From: Mycobacterium pinniadriaticum
GTDB taxonomy: Bacteria; Actinomycetota; Actinomycetes; Mycobacteriales; Mycobacteriaceae
Direction of reading: 5' to 3'
Length of the DNA stretch: 64,000 nucleotides
NCBI RefSeq assembly: GCF_026242045.1
Contig: NZ_JAPJDO010000009.1
Location: forward strand, 124,001-188,000
Below are positions 9,302-18,733 of this stretch, one piece after another. Each line of letters starts with the position of its first letter. Within the stretch, counting starts at the first letter, position 1. The notes below the pieces were generated by a model. It ran no database searches. It had not been told where the DNA came from and worked only from the letters and a program-made list of their open reading frames with translations. The position numbers and the translations under genes were made by a program.

Positions 9302-10156
9302 ATGAGCAACGGCCCCCGCGGCGTCCCGGACATCGCGGACTGGAATCGTCTGCTGGACGGCCGCGTTGCGGTGGTGACCGGGGGTGGTGCCGGGATCGGC
9401 GCGGCGGTCGCGGCCCTGTTCGCCGAGCATGGCGCCGCGGTGGAGGTCGCCGAGATCGACCCGTCCCGGGCCGAGGCGATCAGTCGTGAGGTATCGGACG
9501 CCGGCGGCGTGATCCGCAGCCATATCGCCGACGTCACCGTTGATGCCGACGTCGAGCGCTTGGCCGACGCGGTATTGGCCGCACACGGCCGGGTGGACGT
9601 GCTGGTCAACAACGTCGGGGATTACCGGCCGTTGCTCGCATTCGACGAGTCGACGCCACAGAGTTGGCAGCGGATGTATGACATCAACGTGCGGCATGTT
9701 TTTGCGGTGACTCGGGCCTTCGTCTCGGCGATGATCCAGGCGGGCAGCGGAAGCATCGTGAACATTCATTCCGTCGAAGGCATGCGTGGTTTTCCGCGCG
9801 ACCCCGTGTATGGCGCCATGAAAGCCGCTGTCGCGCATTTCACCACCTGTCTGGCGGTGGACCTGGGTCGCCACGGTATCCGGGTCAACGGCATCGGCAC
9901 CGACCTGACCCAGACCCCGCAGGTGGACTACCTCACCGGATACGAGGACGTCGACCACCTGTGGCAGTCGTGGGCACCGGTCGGCCGCGTCGGGTGGCCC
10001 CAGGATCAGGCGCGAGTGGCGCTATTCCTGGCTTCCGAGATGTCGGCATTCGTCACCGGGCACAACATTCCGGTCGACGGGGGAACGAAAGCCGGTGGTG
10101 GCTGGCTGTTTTCGCCACGTGCCGGCCGCTTTGTCAACCGTTCGAAGCACCTTTAG
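9302..10156 (+). CDS. Short-chain dehydrogenase/reductase
   Basis: 284 residues of classical SDR: cofactor loop TGGGAGIG near residue 30, NNVGDY, the catalytic Ser in NIHSVEG, YGAMK (YxxxK), and the C-terminal PVDGGT. ATG 9302 is preceded by TAGGCT (9288-9293), a possible -10 box giving an almost leaderless message. It lies only 20 bp behind the flavoprotein gene and might therefore be both in the polyketide operon and separately transcribed. Substrate unknown; acting on the quinone product or an acyl precursor is only an inference. Confidence 0.85.
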   Translation: MSNGPRGVPDIADWNRLLDGRVAVVTGGGAGIGAAVAALFAEHGAAVEVAEIDPSRAEAISREVSDAGGVIRSHIADVTVDADVERLADAVLAAHGRVDVLVNNVGDYRPLLAFDESTPQSWQRMYDINVRHVFAVTRAFVSAMIQAGSGSIVNIHSVEGMRGFPRDPVYGAMKAAVAHFTTCLAVDLGRHGIRVNGIGTDLTQTPQVDYLTGYEDVDHLWQSWAPVGRVGWPQDQARVALFLASEMSAFVTGHNIPVDGGTKAGGGWLFSPRAGRFVNRSKHL

Positions 10157-10209
10157 TCCTCGGCGGCGGCCCCGTGCGCTGAATCGGTCCGGCGGGTTCC
10201 GCCCCGTCG

Positions 10210-11287
<1,078 letters not shown>

Positions 11288-11288
11288 C

Positions 11289-12110
11289 ATGGCCAGACCC
11301 CCGCTCAACAAGGACACCAGACTGTGCATATCGCTGGCGGCTAGGCCCAGCAATATCGGCACGCGCTTCCACAACTTTCTCTACGAGCAACTCGGCCTGG
11401 ACTTCATCTACAAAGCCTTTACCACCGCCGATATCACCGCCGCGATCGGTGGGGTGCGGGCGTTGGGGATTCGCGGGTGCTCGGTCTCGATGCCGTTCAA
11501 GCAGGATGTGCTCGCCCTGGTGGATCATGTGGAGAAGTCCGCCCGCGCCATCAATGCCGTCAACACGATCGTCAACGATGACGGTGTGCTGACCGCGGCC
11601 AACACCGATTACACCGCCGTCCAGCGACTGATCGCCGAGCACGGGTTGGACCCGCATGCACCGGTGTTGATCCGCGGCAGCGGCGGAATGGCCAGCGCGG
11701 TCGCAACGGCGTTCCGGGACAGCGGATTCGGCACTGGGACGATTGTGGCCAGAAACACCGACAGCGGGCCTGAGCTGGCGCAGCGGGTGGGCTATGAATG
11801 GCGCCCCGACGTGGGTGACCTCCGGGCGTCGGTGATCGTCAACGTGACACCGATCGGGATGGCGAACGGGCCGGAGGAAGACGAACCGGCGTACGGCGAC
11901 GATGTCATTGCGGCTGCCGATATGGTTTTCGACGTCGTCGCGGTGCCGGCTGAGACGCCGTTGATCGTGGCCGCCCGGGCGGCGGGTAAGCCGGTGATCA
12001 CCGGCGCGCAGGTGATCGCCCTGCAGGCGGCCGAACAATTCGAGCGCTACACGGGGGTGCGGCCGACTCCGCAGCAGGTCGCCGAGGCGTCTGCGTACTC
12101 CCGAGCCTAG
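11289..12110 (+). CDS. Shikimate dehydrogenase-like protein (SDH-L / HI0607 type)
   Basis: 273 residues of AroE fold: N-terminal substrate domain with the catalytic Lys in SMPFKQD, AVNTIV and NTDYTAV, then a Rossmann domain with RGSGGMASAV and VNVTPIGM. The usual SxS substrate motif is replaced by RPSNIGTRFHN, which is how the Haemophilus HI0607 subgroup reads; that subgroup has very low shikimate activity and is not thought to replace AroE. It sits one base behind pat. The physiological substrate is unknown. Start ATG 11289 is at the homologous N-terminus; the frame is open further upstream inside pat. Confidence 0.85.
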   Translation: MARPPLNKDTRLCISLAARPSNIGTRFHNFLYEQLGLDFIYKAFTTADITAAIGGVRALGIRGCSVSMPFKQDVLALVDHVEKSARAINAVNTIVNDDGVLTAANTDYTAVQRLIAEHGLDPHAPVLIRGSGGMASAVATAFRDSGFGTGTIVARNTDSGPELAQRVGYEWRPDVGDLRASVIVNVTPIGMANGPEEDEPAYGDDVIAAADMVFDVVAVPAETPLIVAARAAGKPVITGAQVIALQAAEQFERYTGVRPTPQQVAEASAYSRA

Positions 12111-12141
12111 CGAGCGCAGCCGCAGCCGCGGAGGGGACCGA

Positions 12142-12846
12142 TCAGGGGGTGATCGTCGTCTTGTCGTCGATGATGCCGGTGGCGTCCATCAGCGGACCTT
12201 CCTGGCCGTCCAGCGCATCGGCGTTCATCTGCAGGACGTACAGGCCATCCTGGCCGGGAATCACCACCGTCTTCTGGGCGATGATGCGCTTCTTGCCGTC
12301 CTTCATGTAGTTGCCGCCGAGCTGAACGGCATCAAAACCACCGAGCGTGCTGTCGCTGGGGTCCCCGAGCGGCTCCCAGTCCGGGAGGTTCTCCAACTCG
12401 CCCGGTGCGAACTGGAGAATCTTCTTCGGGTCCACGTTGCCGGTCAGCTTGGAGACGATCGCGATGATGCTCGGGGGATCACTCGGATCCTCCGGGGAGT
12501 CGTAGACGATCGCCCCGTAGGCCCAGTCCGGCGTCTGCGCCCCGGCGTCCTTCCACCCCGGCGGCATCGCCAGGTCGATATTCGGTGAGCCGGGATCGCC
12601 GCGCTTGACCGGCGACTCAGTGATCTGGTTTTCCTTCAGGTAGTCCTGAATTGTTTGCTGCTTGCCCGCGGATGGCTTCGAGCTGGTCGATGTCTCAGTG
12701 GATATCGACGTGGACGTCGCGGTTGACGTCGAGGTGGACGTGGATGTCGTGCTCTCGGTCTTGCTGTCCGAGCCGCAACCGACGAGCGCCACACTCAACG
12801 AAACGGCGGCCAGTCCCGCCGTAGCTACCGCCGTCACCTTGTTCAT
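12142..12846 (-). CDS. LpqN/LpqT-family lipoprotein
   Basis: 234 residues. Lipoprotein signal ending VALVGC (acylated Cys at about residue 24), then a Ser/Thr-rich linker to about residue 60, then the LpqN/LpqT domain with PPGWKDAG, YDSPEDP and a conserved LGGNYMKDGKKR segment. It is predicted to sit on the outer face of the membrane. Role in the family is uncertain; LpqN itself has been linked to binding host and envelope factors. Start ATG 12846 has AAAGGAG 9 bases upstream. It is divergent from the PE-PPE pseudogene. Confidence 0.88.
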   Translation of the reverse strand: MNKVTAVATAGLAAVSLSVALVGCGSDSKTESTTSTSTSTSTATSTSISTETSTSSKPSAGKQQTIQDYLKENQITESPVKRGDPGSPNIDLAMPPGWKDAGAQTPDWAYGAIVYDSPEDPSDPPSIIAIVSKLTGNVDPKKILQFAPGELENLPDWEPLGDPSDSTLGGFDAVQLGGNYMKDGKKRIIAQKTVVIPGQDGLYVLQMNADALDGQEGPLMDATGIIDDKTTITP

Positions 12847-12999
12847 CGAACGCGTCTCCTTTTGTCGCGGCGCGCTGCTGCCAGCGGCCAATCGAACTCG
12901 ATTGAGCAGCTTAGTGCGATTCACAGGAAAATCGCGAGAATGTCTGCGAACCCGCACCGCGTGAGTGGCCGGGAGGCACCATGGCCATAGGTCGCGTGA

Positions 13000-14440
13000 T
13001 TGCAATGGCGCAGTGTGGTCGCGGCGGTGGGTCGGGCGAAGCCACCAAGGGCGTTGCGCCTGGCGTTCGGGGGCGCCATGGCCAGCTGGCTGCGCTCGCC
13101 ATGCCTGGCGGTGGCTGCCATTGTCGGCGCGGCCGCGTTCGCCGCTCCCGGACCGCTGACCGTCGGCGTTCGGCTGAGCGCCACCACCGCGTTGATCATG
13201 GGCGGGACAGGCCACCCGCTGGTGAACTCGAGACCAGACGCGACATCTGTCGGTCCGGCTGATTCGTTGCTCTCCTATCCGCTTGGCGAGTCCGCGGATT
13301 TCGTCGGAGCGTTCGTCCGGGGCGCACTCGATCTGTTCATCGCGCCAACGGGTTCGTCCCGGGGCGTTCCGGATGATCCCGGAGCCTACAACCCCGTCGC
13401 AGTCCAAACACCCGAGCAGTTCTGGCCGGTCGTCGGTTCGGACGTGTTCGACACGTCGGTGGCCACCGGAGTCGGCAATCTGGACAACTGCCTGCAGGGC
13501 AGGACGGCATGTAAAGCGCACTACTTCGGTGACGACGTTGCGTTGACGTCCGATTACGTGGCATTCGGATATTCGCAGAGCGCCCGGATCGCGACCATCG
13601 AGAAGCGAAACCTGATCGCGCAATACCGCAATGCGGACGGAACCTGGCTGCCGGTGGTCGATTCCACCGGTGCGGCCCTGAGCGCCGCGTTCGTGCTCAT
13701 CGGCAATCCGAACAGGCCCAACGGGGGAATCCTGCAGCGCTTCGCCGGACTGCACTGATTGCCGGTTCCTGACCACCGATATCACCTGGCAGTACGACGG
13801 ATGGGCGGACTTCCCCCGCCGCCCGCTGAACCTGCTGGCCGATCTCAACGCGCTGGCCGGGATCGCCAATCTGCACCCGAACTACACCGTGTCGGTAACC
13901 GAAGCCATCTACCAAGGCCGTACCGGCGACACCGGGTACTACCTGCTACCGGCCAACCGCCTGCCGCTCTTGACGCCGCTCGCCCGACTTGGCATACCAG
14001 GGCCGATCCTCGCTGTGCTCGATGCGCCGCTGCGGGTGATGGTGGAATGGGGCTATGACCGCGGTATCAGTCCGGGCGACCCCGCCGCGGCGACCCTGGC
14101 CGATCCGAGCACGCCGGCGGCCAAGGTCCGCGACCTGCTGGCCGCCATCCCCACCGGGCTAGACGACGGCCTCGAAGACGCCGGTTTCGGGCGCCCCCTC
14201 GGAACCACACCGGCCGGGCCGTTCGGAGTCGGTGGCCCAGCACTCCCCGCGGCATCTCCGAGCGCGCCGACGCCGGCCATCAGACAGCCGTCGGTCAGGC
14301 AACACGGCACGGCCGGCCGTACACCTCGTACGCCGGTGGCCCGCACATCGCGGCCGCCGGCATCGGTCGCCGCTGTCCAGCGCACGCGCCCTGGTGTCGG
14401 TGGGCACCGGCCGCGTTTCCGGGGCGCGGCGGATGGGTAA
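13000..14440 (+). pseudogene. Frameshifted PE-PPE-domain serine hydrolase
   Basis: The first part (13000-13758) reads as an exported alpha/beta hydrolase of the PE-PPE type: a hydrophobic N-terminus from about 13078, IMGGTGHPL, the nucleophile elbow FGYSQSARIA and GNPNRPNGGILQRFAGLH, followed at once by a stop. The remainder of the same domain continues in the next frame from about 13760 to 14440 (FLTTDITWQYDGWADFP, PLNLLADLNALAG, YDRGISPG). About a dozen residues normally between these blocks also seem missing, so a deletion with frameshift is more likely than one miscalled base. The catalytic Asp/His would be lost from the N-terminal product. The true start could be 13000 or ATG 13078. Confidence 0.72.
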
Positions 14441-14927
14441 ATTGGCGGTCATGGGCAAGTCGATCATCACGACATCGTTGGCCACCGCTGCGGCGGCCGT
14501 GGTCGGCAGCGTCGCCAGCCGCCAGGGTGTCGAAACGTGGTATCCCACGCTGCGTAAGCCGCGCTACGTTCCGCCGAATGCGGTGTTTCCGGTGGCATGG
14601 ACGACGCTGTATGCCGATATCGCGGTGACTTCCGCCGCGACGATCGAGAAGTTCCGCGGTGCCGGCGAGGGCGACAAGGCCCGCGCCTACGTGGGCGCGC
14701 TCGGCGCCAATCTGGTCCTCAATGCGAGTTGGAGCTGGCTCTTCTTCAAGCGGCACAAGCTCGGACAGTCGGCGATCGTGGCGGGAGCGCTGGCCGTCAG
14801 CAGCGCGGACCTGGCCCGCCGCGCCGCGCAAGCGGACCCGAAGTTCGGTGCCGCACTGACGCCTTACCCACTGTGGTGTTCGTTCGCGACGCTGATGTCC
14901 ACCGACATCTGGCGACTGAACCGCTAG
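14433..14927 (+). CDS. tspO: TspO/MBR family membrane protein
   Basis: 164 residues with five predicted membrane helices and the TspO signature KPRYVPPNAVFPVAWT, plus LNASWSWLFFKRH in helix 3-4. TspO proteins bind porphyrins and other lipophilic ligands and are linked to stress responses. ATG 14433 overlaps the end of the PE-PPE remnant by 8 bp; ATG 14451 is an alternative that would remove six residues and start nearer the homologous N-terminus. Neither has a strong ribosome-binding site. Confidence 0.85.
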   Translation: MGKLAVMGKSIITTSLATAAAAVVGSVASRQGVETWYPTLRKPRYVPPNAVFPVAWTTLYADIAVTSAATIEKFRGAGEGDKARAYVGALGANLVLNASWSWLFFKRHKLGQSAIVAGALAVSSADLARRAAQADPKFGAALTPYPLWCSFATLMSTDIWRLNR

Positions 14928-15059
14928 CATGCATGCCCTGTTGAGAAGTCCTGCAGGGAGCTGAGTTTCGGCTACTCGCCGCAGCTCGAGTGCAGGTGAC
15001 CGACGGGCTTGCCCGCGCGGCTCGCACACCAGCCGATCATTAGGTGGTATCAAGACCCC

Positions 15060-15725
15060 GTGCGGCAGCTCATCGTCTGCCTGACGGCGCTCTGGTTGGT
15101 CGCGTGCGCGGCGCAGCCCACTTCGACGCCCCCCGCCTCGACGGCGCCCAGCGCGTCGCCCGTGCCGGGTCCGATCGAGCCGGCCAACATCAAACGGATC
15201 CGGCCGGCATTGCCCGCCGGCTACGAGATCGCCGACGTGTCCGGGCCGGTCAGCGCGGCGGGGTTATGGGGCTTCGGATCCGGGTGGACGGCGGCACCGG
15301 AGTCCTGTGGCATCCTGGCCGACCCGGCCGCCGCCGATCCGGCGGCCCGGGGGTACTCGGCCTCGGGGCCCGGCGGCACCGTCTACGTCGTCGTCGCGGT
15401 ACCTCACCAAGGCGTGCCGGACGCCACGCTGCTCGACGAATGCGCGCGCTGGACGATGACGTTCGCACACACCACCGGCGAGGTGGCGATCTCCGATGCG
15501 CCCCACATCGATGGCGCCGACACCATCGCGATGACGGTCGCCACCCGGACGGTCGTCGAGTCGGGCACCGAAACCAACGGCCACGCCGTCACCGAGCAGG
15601 CCTACCTCGACGGCCACATCGCATTCGTCACCGTGGTCACCGATCCCGGGTCGCCTTACCCGCCGCTGGACGCGCGGTTCGCCGGTGATCTGTTGGTCGC
15701 AACGGTGTCCGCGCTGCGTGACTGA
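15060..15725 (+). CDS. Lipoprotein, DUF5642-like
   Basis: 221 residues. GTG 15060 gives a short signal ending LVAC (lipobox, Cys at about residue 16), a Pro/Ser/Thr linker, and one globular domain resembling the mycobacterial DUF5642 sensor-like lipoprotein family (PALPAGYEI near the start, APHIDGADTI in the middle, LLVATVSALR at the end). It is paralogous to the next gene, sharing APHIDG(A/T)xTI. Function unknown; likely at the outer face of the membrane. Confidence 0.8.
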   Translation: MRQLIVCLTALWLVACAAQPTSTPPASTAPSASPVPGPIEPANIKRIRPALPAGYEIADVSGPVSAAGLWGFGSGWTAAPESCGILADPAAADPAARGYSASGPGGTVYVVVAVPHQGVPDATLLDECARWTMTFAHTTGEVAISDAPHIDGADTIAMTVATRTVVESGTETNGHAVTEQAYLDGHIAFVTVVTDPGSPYPPLDARFAGDLLVATVSALRD

Positions 15726-15746
15726 ACACCGGGTACATTGGCCACG

Positions 15747-16406
15747 ATGGTGAAACCCGGCGCGGTCATCGCATTCGTGTGCGCCGGCCTTCTTGTTGCG
15801 TGCGGTTCGGGCGGATCGGCCCAACCGAATTTCGATATCGCGAAGGTGACGACACTGAAGTCCAGCTTCGGTCCCGAATTCACCGTGCGCGAGACGGCCA
15901 AGACCGGTATCGACCCCCAATTGCTGACCGGGCAGAAGCTTCCCGACGGCCTGACCTTCGACCCGCCCGCCTGCGCGAAATTCGCCGCCGGGCAACTGGT
16001 ACCGGCCGGCACCGAGGGCAATATGGCAGCCGTGACGGCCCAGGGGGAGGGCAACCGTTTCATCGTCATCGCGGTCGAGACCAACTCGGCGCTCCCGGTG
16101 ACCGAGCCCGGGCCGGAGTGCCAGAAGGTCACGTTCGCCGGTTCCGGAATGCGGGGCTTGGTCGAGCGCGTCGAAGCCCCGCACATCGACGGAACCCAGA
16201 CGATCGGTGTGCACCGCGTCCTGCAGGCGATGGTCGACAACCAGGCGCGCACGGGTGAGACCTACAACTTCTCCGCCCACTTCGGCGCCTATCAGGTGAT
16301 CGTCAGCGCCAACCCGCTGGTGCTACCCGACAAGCCCGTGGTGCCGGTGAACACCCAGCGTGCCCGCGACCTCCTGATCACCGGCGTCAATGCCGTTCGC
16401 AGCTGA
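15747..16406 (+). CDS. Lipoprotein, DUF5642-like, tandem paralogue
   Basis: 219 residues with lipobox LLVAC and a single DUF5642-like domain; APHIDGTQTI and the final LLITGVNAVRS match the upstream gene, so the pair arose by tandem duplication followed by strong divergence. TACATT (15734-15739) seven bases before the ATG would make a nearly leaderless message of its own. It converges on alkB with only 2 bp between stop codons. Confidence 0.8.
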   Translation: MVKPGAVIAFVCAGLLVACGSGGSAQPNFDIAKVTTLKSSFGPEFTVRETAKTGIDPQLLTGQKLPDGLTFDPPACAKFAAGQLVPAGTEGNMAAVTAQGEGNRFIVIAVETNSALPVTEPGPECQKVTFAGSGMRGLVERVEAPHIDGTQTIGVHRVLQAMVDNQARTGETYNFSAHFGAYQVIVSANPLVLPDKPVVPVNTQRARDLLITGVNAVRS

Positions 16407-16408
16407 GC

Positions 16409-17005
16409 TCAGCGCACGTCGCGCGGGCGGAACTGGACGCTGATCCGGGGACCCTTCGGGCGCGCCGTCTTCGGGACCGCGTGCTCCCAGGTGCGCTGGC
16501 ACGAGCCACCCATCACCAGAAGGTCGCCGTGGCGTTGGGGGAGACGCAGCGAGGCTCCGCCCCCGCGGGGCCGCAGCGCGAACACCCGGGTCGCCCCCAA
16601 ACTGACGATGGCGACCATGGTGTCCTCGGTGCTGCTGCGGCCGATGGTGTCGCCGTGCCAGGCCACGCTGTCGGCGCCGTCGCGGTACAGACACAATCCG
16701 GCGCTGGTGAACGGTTCGCCGAGTTCACCGCCGTAGATGTCGTTGAGGCGGCGGCGCAGCTTGGTGATGACGGGATGGGGCGCCGCTTCGGTCGTCAGGT
16801 CGTGGAAGCTGACCAGCCGGGGTACATCGAGGACGCGGTCGTACATCTGCCGCCGCTCCGCACGCCAGGACGTGGCACCGAGGAGGCCGTCGAAGAGCTC
16901 ATCGGCGTCGTCGACCCATGCCGACCGCACGTCGATCCACGCTCCGGCGCCCAGGTCGCGGCGCTCACTGTGCTCGAACAGCGCTCCCTGAACTGCTACA
17001 GACAC
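16409..17005 (-). CDS. alkB: AlkB-type Fe(II)/2-oxoglutarate dioxygenase
   Basis: 198 residues. WHGD (HxD) and WEHAVPK supply the iron ligands and RISVQFRPR carries the 2-oxoglutarate-binding Arg residues; GLCLYRDGADSVAWHGD is the typical AlkB core. The family removes alkyl lesions from DNA or RNA bases by oxidative demethylation. Start GTG 17005 (SVAVQGALFE) is preferred because the family N-terminus begins here; GTG 17026 is also in frame. Position matches Rv1000c in M. tuberculosis. Together with SoxR next door this forms a small stress-related group. Confidence 0.87.
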   Translation of the reverse strand: MSVAVQGALFEHSERRDLGAGAWIDVRSAWVDDADELFDGLLGATSWRAERRQMYDRVLDVPRLVSFHDLTTEAAPHPVITKLRRRLNDIYGGELGEPFTSAGLCLYRDGADSVAWHGDTIGRSSTEDTMVAIVSLGATRVFALRPRGGGASLRLPQRHGDLLVMGGSCQRTWEHAVPKTARPKGPRISVQFRPRDVR

Positions 17006-17045
17006 GACCCCGAGGATATCGCACACCTGTTCGATGACAGGCGAT

Positions 17046-17477
17046 CTAGAGCCTCGCCGCCCCGGGGCCGCGGCCGGCGAGCACGTCCTCGGGGTTGGAC
17101 AACGCGCAGCTGCGCAGGCTCAGGCAGCCGCAACCGATGCAATCGGCGAGATTGTCGCGCAACCGCTGCAGGTGCAGGATCCGCTCGTCGAGGTCATCGC
17201 GCCACCCCGCGGATAGCCGCGCCCAGTCCCGGCTGGTCGGCACCCGGTCGGTCGGCAGCGTCGCCAAGGCATCCCGCACCCGGGCCAGGGGTATGCCCAG
17301 CCGCTGGGACATCCGGATGAACGCCACTTTACGCAGGGTGTCGCGAGAGTATCGGCGCTGGTTGCCCGAGGTCCGGCGACTGCTGATCAGCCCCTCGCGT
17401 TCGTAGAAGTGAAGTGCCGAGATCGCCACGCCCGCCCGCTGGGCGAGTTCGCCGGGCGCCAGTTCCTGCTCGGTCAC
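17046..17477 (-). CDS. soxR: SoxR-type redox-sensing MerR regulator
   Basis: 143 residues. MerR helix-turn-helix at the N-terminus (ELAQRAGVAISALHFYE), dimerisation helix, and the C-terminal [2Fe-2S] ligand set C-x2-C-x-C-x5-C in CIGCGCLSLRSC. The protein activates transcription when its cluster is oxidised by redox-cycling compounds. GTG 17477 follows TATCGT by six bases, so the message should be leaderless. The -10 box lies in the centre of a SoxR box, which implies autoregulation. In actinobacteria SoxR often responds to endogenous quinone-like metabolites. Confidence 0.93.
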   Translation of the reverse strand: MTEQELAPGELAQRAGVAISALHFYEREGLISSRRTSGNQRRYSRDTLRKVAFIRMSQRLGIPLARVRDALATLPTDRVPTSRDWARLSAGWRDDLDERILHLQRLRDNLADCIGCGCLSLRSCALSNPEDVLAGRGPGAARL

Positions 17478-17478
17478 A

Positions 17479-17496
17479 CCTCAACGATAGTTGAGG
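17479..17496. promoter_or_regulatory. SoxR box between soxR and arcA
   Basis: CCTCAACGATAGTTGAGG is an 18-bp inverted repeat with 7-bp perfect arms. It differs only in its centre from the E. coli soxS operator CCTCAAGTTAACTTGAGG. It contains the predicted -10 box of soxR (TATCGT on the minus strand) and its right half TTGAGG overlaps the -35 region of arcA, whose likely -10 is TACGGT (17512-17517). Confidence 0.85.
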
Positions 17497-17524
17497 TGCC
17501 TGACCTGTTGTTACGGTGCTACGT

Positions 17525-18733
17525 GTGACTACCACAGTGCTGGGCTCCAACTCCGAGGTCGGGACGCTGCGAGTCGTCATATTGCATCGGCCCGGCGCCG
17601 AGTTGCAGCGGTTGACGCCGCGTAACAACGACAAGCTGCTCTTCGACGGCCTGCCGTGGGTGTCCCGGGCCCAGCAGGAGCACGACGCGTTCGCCGAACT
17701 ACTGCGGTCGCGGGGTGTGGAAGTGCTGTTGATGTCCGACCTGCTGACCGAGGCGCTGGCCAGTGGCGCCGCCCGGATGCAGGGCATCGCCGCGGCTGTT
17801 GATGCGCGCCGATTGGGATTGCCTCTGGCGCAGGAACTTTCCGCCTATCTGCGCAGCCTCGAGCCCCCCGCGCTGGCGCATGTGCTGACGGCGGGTATGA
17901 CGTTCACCGAATTACCGCAGGACGCCAAAGCCGACACGTCGCTGGTGCGGCGCATGCACCACGGCGGAGACTTCGTGATCGAGCCGCTGCCCAATCTGCT
18001 GTTCACCCGCGACTCGTCATTCTGGATCGGCCCGCGGGTGGCGATCACCTCGCTGGCGCTGCCGGCCAGGATCCGTGAAACCTCGTTGACCGACCTGATC
18101 TACGCCCACCACCCGCGGTTCCTCGGTGTGCGGCGTGCCTACGAGTCGCACACCGCGCCGGTGGAGGGCGGTGACGTGCTCCTGCTTTCGCCTGGCGTGG
18201 TGGCGGTCGGGGTCGGGGAACGCACCACCCCGGCAGGGGCGGAAGCTCTGGCGCGCAGTCTGTTCGACGACGGACTGGCCCACACCGTGTTGGCCGTCCC
18301 GATCGCCCAGGAGCGGGCGCAGATGCACCTGGACACCGTCTGCACCATGGTCGACGTGGACGCGGTGGTGATGTACCCCGCGATCAGCGATTCGTTGTCG
18401 GCGTTCACCATCAAGCGGGCTCCCGGCGGGGTGACGATTCTCGACGAGGCGCCGTTCGTGAAAGCCGCCGCCACCGCGATGGGGATCGAGCAGTTGCGGG
18501 TGATCGACACCGGACTGGACCCGGTGACCGCGGAACGCGAGCAGTGGGACGACGGAAACAACACCCTGGCCTTGGCGCCGGGCGTCGTCGTCGCCTACGA
18601 GCGCAACGTCGAAACCAATGCCCGACTGCAAGATTCCGGTATCGAGGTACTGCCCATCGCCGCCTCGGAACTCGGGACCGGGCGGGGTGGGCCGCGGTGC
18701 ATGTCATGTCCGGTTGCCCGGGATCCGCTATGA
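17525..18733 (+). CDS. arcA: Arginine deiminase
   Basis: 402 residues, the same length as M. tuberculosis ArcA (Rv1001). It hydrolyses arginine to citrulline and ammonia. The catalytic Cys is C392 in [25 protein letters not shown] and HLDTVCTMV carry the other substrate-binding Asp/Glu/His residues. GTG 17525 follows TACGGT by seven bases, which suggests an almost leaderless message. The stop overlaps the ATG of the aldehyde dehydrogenase gene, so both are one transcript. No carbamate kinase or ornithine transcarbamylase gene is nearby, so this is not a complete arginine deiminase operon. Confidence 0.94.
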   Translation: MTTTVLGSNSEVGTLRVVILHRPGAELQRLTPRNNDKLLFDGLPWVSRAQQEHDAFAELLRSRGVEVLLMSDLLTEALASGAARMQGIAAAVDARRLGLPLAQELSAYLRSLEPPALAHVLTAGMTFTELPQDAKADTSLVRRMHHGGDFVIEPLPNLLFTRDSSFWIGPRVAITSLALPARIRETSLTDLIYAHHPRFLGVRRAYESHTAPVEGGDVLLLSPGVVAVGVGERTTPAGAEALARSLFDDGLAHTVLAVPIAQERAQMHLDTVCTMVDVDAVVMYPAISDSLSAFTIKRAPGGVTILDEAPFVKAAATAMGIEQLRVIDTGLDPVTAEREQWDDGNNTLALAPGVVVAYERNVETNARLQDSGIEVLPIAASELGTGRGGPRCMSCPVARDPL

